Shown here: piece by piece, positions 15,868-22,683 of the stretch | How the letters are laid out: every line of letters starts with the position of its first letter | Position numbering within the stretch: position 1 is the stretch's first letter | Assembly (NCBI GenBank): GCA_015061725.1 | Contig: SUVX01000018.1 | Location: 1 to 59,297 of the forward strand | DNA: 59,297 nt | DNA from: Lentisphaerota bacterium | GTDB lineage: Bacteria; Verrucomicrobiota; Lentisphaeria; Victivallales; Victivallaceae | Direction: 5' to 3' | Translations under genes and position numbers: made by a program | The notes under the pieces: model-generated | What the model was told of the DNA's origin: nothing | The model's database searches: none | Seen by the model: only the letters and a program-made list of their open reading frames with translations

Positions 15868-17138
15868 TGCTCATCCGTGATTTGATAAGTCTTTCTTTCC
15901 GCAATCTTCTGCTGCACAAGATGCGTTCACTTCTGACCTCTCTCGGCGTGATTTTCGGTGTCGGCAGCGTGATTGCCATGCTCGCTATTTCTGAGGGCGC
16001 AAAACATTCGGCTCTGGCGCAGATCGAAGCCATGGGAATTGATAAAATCATCGTCTTTTCACGTCGTCCGCCCATTGACGGCAAGAGTGAAAGTTCCAGC
16101 GAAAACGCCAGTGTCATGGAGCGTTTCGGTTTGACGGAACAGGATCTCAGCCATATTTCGCGTATGGATAACGTTGAGCGCATCACGGCGGTTTTTGATA
16201 CCCGCAACAAGATTTTGAAGGGTATTCAGCGCATGGATTTAAAACTTGTCGGCTGTGACCGGGCATTTCTTGATGAAACGGCTGCTGAAATCGTTGACGG
16301 TCGCTGGTTCAGCAAAATTGATTTTGAAGCCAATTCCAGAGTGTGCGTAATCGGTATGAATGTCAAACACAAACTTTTTACGCTCGGAGATACCAATATC
16401 ATCGGCAGCAATCTGCGCATCGGTGATAATGTGTTCCGTATCATCGGTATTCTGGATAATCCCTATGCGACCCAGCTGCCGGAAGTCGGCGGGCAGAATG
16501 ATATGATTTTAATTCCCATGACGACCGCCAAAACGCTTTTCAAGGACTATAACTTTTTGCGCGAGGGACGTCAGTTCAAAATCACCCGTGTTGAGTATGA
16601 TCTTTTTCTGGTGAAAGTAAATGACACGTTCTTCATTGACAATACCTCAAAGCGTATTTCAGGATATCTTGAAAAACGGCATGAAGAGACCAAGGACTGG
16701 GGCATGGTCGTGCCGCTGGAACTTCTCCGTCAACGGGAACGTACCCAGAATATTTTTACAATCGTTATGGGGTCCATTGCCGGTATTTCTCTTGTCGTCG
16801 GCGGTATCGGTATTATGAATATCATGCTTGCAAGTGTGTATGAACGCCGCAAAGAGATCGGTACCCGGCGCGCATTGGGCGCGCAAAAAGCGGATATTCT
16901 GCTGCAATTTCTGATAGAAACAGTCTTTCTGACGACAAGCGGTGGTATCACCGGTATTCTTGTCGGTGTCGGAATCGGTAAAATCATTACCAATTACAGC
17001 GGTATGGAAACGATTTATTCGTGGTGGAGTATTGTTCTTGCTTTGGCGATTTCATGTGTCGTCGGAATTATTTTCGGTACTTATCCTGCTTATCAGGCGG
17101 CGCAGCAGAATCCGATTACTGTACTTCGCTCTGAATAA
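15864..17138 (+). CDS. MacB/FtsX-type ABC transporter permease
   Basis: Inner-membrane subunit with the MacB topology: one N-terminal membrane segment (SLLTSLGVIFGVGSVIAMLAI), a periplasmic domain of about 220 residues (the MacB core domain), and three C-terminal segments in the FtsX-like domain (IFTIVMGSIAGISLVVGGIGIMNIMLASVYERRKEIGTRRALGA is its hallmark). Such permeases do not move a substrate through the membrane but transmit ATP-driven movements to the periplasm. The start at 15864 is chosen because of AGGAGGTG six bases upstream and the ATGA overlap with the ATPase; an upstream in-frame ATG at 15822 would lie inside the ATPase gene. About 424 aa. The next gene begins 24 bp later. Confidence 0.92.
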   Translation: MMLIRDLISLSFRNLLLHKMRSLLTSLGVIFGVGSVIAMLAISEGAKHSALAQIEAMGIDKIIVFSRRPPIDGKSESSSENASVMERFGLTEQDLSHISRMDNVERITAVFDTRNKILKGIQRMDLKLVGCDRAFLDETAAEIVDGRWFSKIDFEANSRVCVIGMNVKHKLFTLGDTNIIGSNLRIGDNVFRIIGILDNPYATQLPEVGGQNDMILIPMTTAKTLFKDYNFLREGRQFKITRVEYDLFLVKVNDTFFIDNTSKRISGYLEKRHEETKDWGMVVPLELLRQRERTQNIFTIVMGSIAGISLVVGGIGIMNIMLASVYERRKEIGTRRALGAQKADILLQFLIETVFLTTSGGITGILVGVGIGKIITNYSGMETIYSWWSIVLALAISCVVGIIFGTYPAYQAAQQNPITVLRSE

Positions 17139-17162
17139 CATTTTATTACAAAGGAGTTGAAT

Positions 17163-18581
17163 ATGTCCGGAATATTATTGTTTTTTATGAGTGTGCTGAC
17201 AGTTGTCTGTTTTTGCGGCTGTCAGGCGGACCGGGTGACGCCGGCTCCGGGAGCACCTGAATTTTCCATTGAAAAGTACGCTGCAAAACATTGGCAGCGC
17301 ATTGCCCGTCCCGTGCCTGTTTTCAGAAAAACGCTGTGGAATAAAACGCTTGAAGAATCCGAAAAACTTTTTACGCATTACAGAACTGCGGTCAAAAAGT
17401 TTGCGCCTTATTTTGAGGATGACTGCAAAATGGCCGACAAGGCACTCAACTGGCCGCAGGGAACTTATTTCAAAAGAACATATTGGCCTCTTGACCATGA
17501 TGCAATGAAAAAGGGTAAGGGACACGAATGTACCAGCTGGGCAGTCCTTCCTGATCTTGCCGCAGATAATCAGCTCTTTTTGCACAAAAGCCGTGATACC
17601 GGAATAAGAAAAACTGTTCTTGTTCATCGTTCTGAATCAAAGGGAAGATACGGCTATCTGGGTTTTCACGATATCGGTTGGCTGGATATCACTATGGGTA
17701 TGAATTCTGTCGGACTTGCTGTCACGGTGAACAGCGGCGACCTCAGTGACGGCAGGAGTGACTGCGGCATGGATACCACCACGCTCGGACGCATCATTCT
17801 TGAAAACTGTAAAAACGCAGATGAAGCTGTTGCCATGCTCAAAAACATGGTTGAAAACAAGGCATATATGCATGGAAAGCACGGTTCTATCTGGCTGCTG
17901 GCTGATAAAGATTGTGTGTATGTTGCCGAACACGATGCCGAACGTTTCAGTGCGCAGAAATATGTCAGCGGTGCGGTCATCCGCGCCAACACCTGGAGTC
18001 TGCCGGATATGATCCGTTTTTCTCGAAACGGGGCAAAGAGTGTGATGAACAGCCGTCAGCGTGAATATGCTGTGAAAAAGGCATTGTTTGATTCGGGAAA
18101 ACAATATAACCGGGCAGTAACGGCTGAAGTTATTGCAAAAGCAGCAAGAGTTGATTTTCTGCCCAACCTGCCGGGAAGTGCCGTCCCCTGCGGAAAAAGG
18201 ACTGTTTCTGCTGCGACATTTTCCATTGACCGGGAGTTTCCCGCAGACTTGAGTACCATGTATGCGGCTCCCGGAAATCCGGCTTACACTTTCTTTATTC
18301 CCGTTCCGCTGACAATCAATGAAGTTCCGGATACATTGCTTAATCAGACGTTCAGTGCTGCTGTTTACAAAAGATGGGCGGCTGGAAAGAAAATCATTTC
18401 TGATGAAAAACGCGCTGAAATTGAGAAAAAAATGAATCAGAATCACCGTTCAGCGCGCGAGAAGGCAAGAAAACTTCTCCGCAAAAGTTTTTCAGAAGCC
18501 AACCGTCTTGAGGCCCGCAGGATCATGAATGAGGCTTTTGCGGAAAATTGGCGTATTCTTGCTCCTTACGTTGAAAAATAA
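17163..18581 (+). CDS. lipoprotein, C45/acyltransferase-like Ntn hydrolase
   Basis: Predicted lipoprotein with a possible amidohydrolase or acyltransferase domain. The signal segment ends in CFCGC, with Cys20 as the lipidated residue. The region HECTSWAVLPDLAADNQLFLHKSRDTG (Cys123 and Arg144-Asp145) resembles the nucleophile region of the C45 / acyl-CoA:isopenicillin acyltransferase and choloylglycine-type families, in which the Cys becomes N-terminal after cleavage; SVGLAVTVNSGDLSDGR and the later WLLADKDCVYVAEHD fit the fold. The assignment is moderate. AAGGAG six bases before ATG 17163 fixes the start; a TTG at 17157 is unlikely. It lies 24 bp after the permease and is likely the fifth gene of the export operon, so it may modify or process the exported compound (inference). 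Confidence 0.65.
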   Translation: MSGILLFFMSVLTVVCFCGCQADRVTPAPGAPEFSIEKYAAKHWQRIARPVPVFRKTLWNKTLEESEKLFTHYRTAVKKFAPYFEDDCKMADKALNWPQGTYFKRTYWPLDHDAMKKGKGHECTSWAVLPDLAADNQLFLHKSRDTGIRKTVLVHRSESKGRYGYLGFHDIGWLDITMGMNSVGLAVTVNSGDLSDGRSDCGMDTTTLGRIILENCKNADEAVAMLKNMVENKAYMHGKHGSIWLLADKDCVYVAEHDAERFSAQKYVSGAVIRANTWSLPDMIRFSRNGAKSVMNSRQREYAVKKALFDSGKQYNRAVTAEVIAKAARVDFLPNLPGSAVPCGKRTVSAATFSIDREFPADLSTMYAAPGNPAYTFFIPVPLTINEVPDTLLNQTFSAAVYKRWAAGKKIISDEKRAEIEKKMNQNHRSAREKARKLLRKSFSEANRLEARRIMNEAFAENWRILAPYVEK

Positions 18582-18587
18582 AATTTT

Positions 18588-19001
18588 TTATTCATCGTCC
18601 TCCGGTCTGTACGGGGGGACATCAGGCATGAACTGATCCAGCCAGCCGCAGGAAATCTGAACAACGTAGACATATTGAGAATCGCGGTCTTTGAAATCAT
18701 TTTTGCTCAGCAGAGGAATGACTTTTTCCGGAATGGGACAGTATTGAGGTTCAAAACCGTCACCGTTCACGACGATTTCCGCCCATTCTTCCGGCGAAAA
18801 TTCGTTGATTGGGCAATCCTCTGCGTCAATAAATCCGGGATTCCAGTACAGAGCCTGCACCCAGTCATCGGTGGACCAGTCTTTTCTGGTTTCCGGAGTA
18901 CTGTCCAAAATTTCGTTAATATGCTGATCCTGTTCTTCATACCAGAGTTGCAATAATTCGTCGTATGTCATATTTTCTGTCATATTTTCTTCTTCAGTCA
19001 T
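18588..19001 (-). CDS. small acidic protein, unknown function
   Basis: 137 aa, strongly acidic at both ends (start MTEEENMTENMTYDELL, end PPYRPEDDE), rich in Trp (LLQLWYEEQ, DWSTDDWVQALYWNPG, SPEEWAEIV), no membrane segment. I do not recognise a family. The start at 19001 is set by GGAGAAGGA just upstream and by a 4-bp overlap with the pseudo-PBP stop; a longer frame from 19031 would lie inside that gene. Last gene of the AAA operon. Its repeated short acidic-Trp segments look like a protein-binding adaptor, which is only a guess. Confidence 0.7.
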   Translation of the reverse strand: MTEEENMTENMTYDELLQLWYEEQDQHINEILDSTPETRKDWSTDDWVQALYWNPGFIDAEDCPINEFSPEEWAEIVVNGDGFEPQYCPIPEKVIPLLSKNDFKDRDSQYVYVVQISCGWLDQFMPDVPPYRPEDDE

Positions 19002-20854
19002 TTTCCTTCTCCTTTTTTGATTTTTTGACAATTGATGATTTTTTCCGCGGTTGTTCTGAAAACTTCAGATACTTCAATGACGCCGGTCGTTATTGGGGTT
19101 TTCGGGGGATCAAAGATGATAACCAGAGCAAATTCCGGGGAATCTGCCGGAACGAAACCGGCAATCAATGCGGTATACTTTTTCAATGAATATCCTTTAC
19201 CCGGAAGATAATTGCGACCGCAGCCGGTCTTGGCTGCAACTTTATATCCGGGGATGGCTGCTCTGCTGGAAGTCCCTTGAGCTGTTGTTGAGGCAATCAG
19301 CATGTCAAGTACTTTTTTATGCGTACTTTCCTGTTTAAAGACAGGGGTGCCGTCAGGGTGTTTGCCGTTTGCAAGCGAGCAATAAATCTGCAGGAGCCGG
19401 GGCAGAGAAAGCCAATTTGAGGTGCCTGAAACAATGCGCCGGAGAGCTTGCGGACTGCTGTATTTTCTTTGAATTGCTTCATAAATACCGAATTCCTGCA
19501 TCGTTTTGAAAACGAATTCTTCTTCGGGAGCTGAGATGTCGGCTTCGCCGTTGGGGTGAATCATACCGCAATCAATTGCTTTGCCCGCAAAAATCGGGTA
19601 TAATGTGTGGAATGGTTCCGTTCTGAATTCTGCAGCAGGAGAAGCCGATTTTCCGTATTGGGTCAAGGCGATGATTTGACCGTTTGCGGTATTGGCAACA
19701 GCGGCATAAACCGCAGAAGCCTGATATTTTTCACAGGCTGATTTTACTTCCCGGTTCAGAATATTTTGAACAGTTTCGTTGATTTTGATCTGCACCGGAT
19801 ATTTTTTGACGGCCGTTTTTTGAGCGTCAAATTGAAGTGTCTTGATCAAATTGATAACTTTGGTCATTTCTGCGCGTTCTGTTTTTTTGTCACATTCAAT
19901 ATTGATCAGGATATAAATGTGGTTATTGTCTGCAGCAGAGATTTTTCCGAGAGCGGCAATGGTTTTTCCGTCAGAGGGAAGAACTGAGAGCCACTGGACT
20001 TTTGCGTTTTGTCCGAACAACGGTTGTTTACCGTCTGAAAACAGCTGCAGCGGCGGTGCAGGTTTCTTTTCAACAGCACCGATGTATGCCGTCAGAAAAC
20101 GGAACGATGTTGCCAGAACGGGACTGCCATCTGCCGGAGTTGTGCAGCTGGGCATGATATGTCCTTTAGCTTCAACCGGGAAAAGTCCTGTTTTCTGCGT
20201 GAAATTGAAATAGTCCAGATCTGAGGAATGGATGTGATTTTTTCCGGTCAGCATTGAGCAGAATGCGCGGGGGACAGGAAAGACCATGACAGCCTGAAAG
20301 AAACTCATTCCGCCATCGACGGTTTTGCGGTTGTTGATATCCAGCACCGGACGTTGTCCGGCACCGACAAGCTCACCTCTTGAATTCAGACATGTGATAT
20401 AAATGTGATTGAATTTATTTTCTTTGCAGAGAGTATCCAACCAGTCTTCCGCATTTCTCTGGATTTTTGAGTCAAGCGCAAGATAAACAACGGGAGACCC
20501 CGGGATATTTTTGCGGTCAATCATTCTTTCAATACCGCTTTTCCCGATTTCTCTGCCTGCGGTAACTTGTGTGAATCCGAGCAATCCCGCTGCGAATTTT
20601 CCGTCAATGGCAGCATAACGCCATCTGCCGGAGGGCAGGCAGTCGTTTCGGCGGTTGCCGATGAGCCGAACGCCGCTGCGGTCATAAATTTCAGGGCGCG
20701 GGTATTGTTCGGGATAGCAGAATCTGTCGGCGGAAAGTTTTTGGATCTGCAATTTTTTTCTGCATGAGATAACTTCAGAAATGAGCAGAATCATGCTCAA
20801 TACAACGATAATAATACAGACTGCAATTCCGATTTTAACAAATTTTGCTTTCAT
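18998..20854 (-). CDS. membrane-anchored tandem PBP-like protein, catalytic residues lost
   Basis: 618 aa. Residues 8-28 form one membrane anchor with the bulk outside. RPEIYDRSGVRLIGN (53-67) is the class B penicillin-binding-protein N-terminal motif, and GKSGIERMID...GSPVVYLALDSKIQRNAEDWLD continues as in FtsI/PBP2. After this there are two transpeptidase-like domains in a row (~125-325 and ~355-605): each starts with a 'D-KIQ / E-TVQ' helix and a strand of the type 'GQIIAL'. The catalytic SxxK box is missing in both: the second has PFHTLYP (His416, Tyr419) where PGSTFKP is expected. The second keeps a KTG box (542-544). So it is probably a non-enzymatic scaffold or muropeptide binder. AAGGAG precedes the start. 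Third gene of the operon, 14 bp after the 604-aa gene. Confidence 0.75.
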   Translation of the reverse strand: MKAKFVKIGIAVCIIIVVLSMILLISEVISCRKKLQIQKLSADRFCYPEQYPRPEIYDRSGVRLIGNRRNDCLPSGRWRYAAIDGKFAAGLLGFTQVTAGREIGKSGIERMIDRKNIPGSPVVYLALDSKIQRNAEDWLDTLCKENKFNHIYITCLNSRGELVGAGQRPVLDINNRKTVDGGMSFFQAVMVFPVPRAFCSMLTGKNHIHSSDLDYFNFTQKTGLFPVEAKGHIMPSCTTPADGSPVLATSFRFLTAYIGAVEKKPAPPLQLFSDGKQPLFGQNAKVQWLSVLPSDGKTIAALGKISAADNNHIYILINIECDKKTERAEMTKVINLIKTLQFDAQKTAVKKYPVQIKINETVQNILNREVKSACEKYQASAVYAAVANTANGQIIALTQYGKSASPAAEFRTEPFHTLYPIFAGKAIDCGMIHPNGEADISAPEEEFVFKTMQEFGIYEAIQRKYSSPQALRRIVSGTSNWLSLPRLLQIYCSLANGKHPDGTPVFKQESTHKKVLDMLIASTTAQGTSSRAAIPGYKVAAKTGCGRNYLPGKGYSLKKYTALIAGFVPADSPEFALVIIFDPPKTPITTGVIEVSEVFRTTAEKIINCQKIKKGEGK

Positions 20855-20868
20855 GTTTTTTCTCCTTT

Positions 20869-22683
20869 TTAAAATGTCATGAGAAGTTGGCAGATCAATG
20901 GCATGAAGTCATTGAATCTTGTGTAGAATACATTGTTGATTTCAATATATTTTTTTCTGTTTTCCTGAATGTTGCCTGCAAGAACGACTGTTTTGAGCCG
21001 GTTTGTTTCAAACAGACTGGCATTGTGAGTGTGTTCTTCTGCCAGAAGATTTTTGATTTCAGAAAGATTGCTGCCGGTAAAACATTTGATGATGATAACA
21101 GACGTTGAGTTTCTGTTGTGCATGTACAATGCCAGTACCGGATTGGCAAATCTTTGTGTGTCATACAGGAACAGAATATTTTTGTCGGACCAGTTTTTTT
21201 CCAATCTCTGCAATTCGTGACTGAAAAAACTGTCGATGGTTTTACTGCATTCTTCTGCGGCTTGTTTTTTTCCGAATATGTCACTTGCAAAAGCAAGCAG
21301 CGCACGCACATCGTCTTTTGAAACCGGCGGCAGCCGGTCAAAACCTGTTTCGCGGGAAAAGGCGAATTTCTCAAGCCTGAAAAGTTGATCGCCGTTGTAA
21401 ATCTTCACATATTCAGTTGTTGTGTTTGACACATGCTTTTGAGAAACGATACAGGGCGTAAGATGTGCCAGTGTACCGCTTGCATGCAGTTTTGTACAGA
21501 TTTCGAGGATCGCTTTGACCGGCTCTCCCGTATCAGGCGTATTTTCCAACACGACAGCCACGTTCCGGAAGTTGTAAATCAGATTGAAAAAATATCCGGC
21601 ATAAAAGAATCTGCCCAGCAGAATATTACCGGATCTGCCGCCTTCAAGCCAGGTTTCAACGATTGCCGCTTCGGAGCTGTAACATTCTTTGTCAAGAAAT
21701 TGCTGCCGGAGAAAATACATTCTCATAAGGTTTTTGCAAAGCTTTTCTAAAGAATGTTCCTGAAGATCTTTGAAATGTCTGGTCAATTCAGAGAGTTCCG
21801 TCTGAGAATTGAAGGATTTTATGTTCAGCAGTTTGTTTGCATATGTTGTAAACGGCATAATAACGGAACTCTCTTTCTCTTGCCGGCAGGAACAGATTGA
21901 TGCATGCATGGATTTCCATGTTTCATTCATTTCACGGATGTTGGAAATGACAGTTTTCTCCCCCAGCAGAACAAGTTTTGGGAAGACCGATCCGGTCCGG
22001 CACCACAGATAGTCTGCCACTGCAGTCAGGGCAAAAAACGGAGAGATACATACTTTGTCCGGAGAGTAATACCTCGGGATATCTCCGTCAAAGTTGTCTT
22101 CTTCAGCCTGCCACTCTTCACTTTGGTCAAACAGACAGACCAGGAATGCCTGGGACTTGTAATCCGTCACAAAACAGAATGGAAGGATGGCGTTTTCAAT
22201 TTCAAAATTGATTCTTGTCATGGAAAATTCCGGGTGTTCCGCAAGCCATTTATCAAGTGCCGCTGCTGCAGTGTCCTGAATATCCGGAATAAAATCCTCG
22301 AAGAGTTCTTGCAAATTGCCGGGCTCTTCTTTCTCTCCGGTTTCATTATTCTGATACAGCTCGCAGCATTCCGGAAAGCAGAGTACCGGTGACACCGGAG
22401 CCGGACGGCTCTCCACCACCGAATCATTGTTGTTGTGGAGAAGCAATTCAACGGCCTGCTCCTTCCGGATTTGCCTGATATACTCCCGGGGAATTTTCAC
22501 CGGATTATAATGGTAGATATTGATCCTGAGCAGAGCGTTTCCGTCTCCGCGCACAAAAAGGCGCGGTTTTTTTACGAAATTGAAATCTGTGCAGGTGATC
22601 GGAATGAAGAATGAAGAACAGTTCTTGTTAAGCTCAAGAGAGTCCTTTTCCACTGTAAATTTTTGTGGTTCGTAATTTTTCAT
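20869..22683 (-). CDS. unrecognised 604-aa protein of the AAA operon
   Basis: Soluble-looking protein without signal peptide or membrane segment. I do not recognise the family. Composition is mixed alpha/beta with many aromatic residues and Cys; segments such as KNILFLYDTQRFANPVLALYMHN and RLKTVVLAGNIQENRKKYIEINNV near the C-terminus read like alternating strands and helices of a nucleotide- or protein-binding fold, but no Walker motif is present. Its ATG overlaps the AAA gene's stop by 4 bp (ATGA), which ties its production to the ATPase and suggests a stoichiometric partner. A role as adaptor or regulator of the AAA protein is inference. Confidence 0.75.
   Translation of the reverse strand: MKNYEPQKFTVEKDSLELNKNCSSFFIPITCTDFNFVKKPRLFVRGDGNALLRINIYHYNPVKIPREYIRQIRKEQAVELLLHNNNDSVVESRPAPVSPVLCFPECCELYQNNETGEKEEPGNLQELFEDFIPDIQDTAAAALDKWLAEHPEFSMTRINFEIENAILPFCFVTDYKSQAFLVCLFDQSEEWQAEEDNFDGDIPRYYSPDKVCISPFFALTAVADYLWCRTGSVFPKLVLLGEKTVISNIREMNETWKSMHASICSCRQEKESSVIMPFTTYANKLLNIKSFNSQTELSELTRHFKDLQEHSLEKLCKNLMRMYFLRQQFLDKECYSSEAAIVETWLEGGRSGNILLGRFFYAGYFFNLIYNFRNVAVVLENTPDTGEPVKAILEICTKLHASGTLAHLTPCIVSQKHVSNTTTEYVKIYNGDQLFRLEKFAFSRETGFDRLPPVSKDDVRALLAFASDIFGKKQAAEECSKTIDSFFSHELQRLEKNWSDKNILFLYDTQRFANPVLALYMHNRNSTSVIIIKCFTGSNLSEIKNLLAEEHTHNASLFETNRLKTVVLAGNIQENRKKYIEINNVFYTRFNDFMPLICQLLMTF

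Noticed and set aside
18998..20854. Active penicillin-binding protein
   Set aside because: No SxxK motif in either transpeptidase-like unit; only a KTG box remains in the second.
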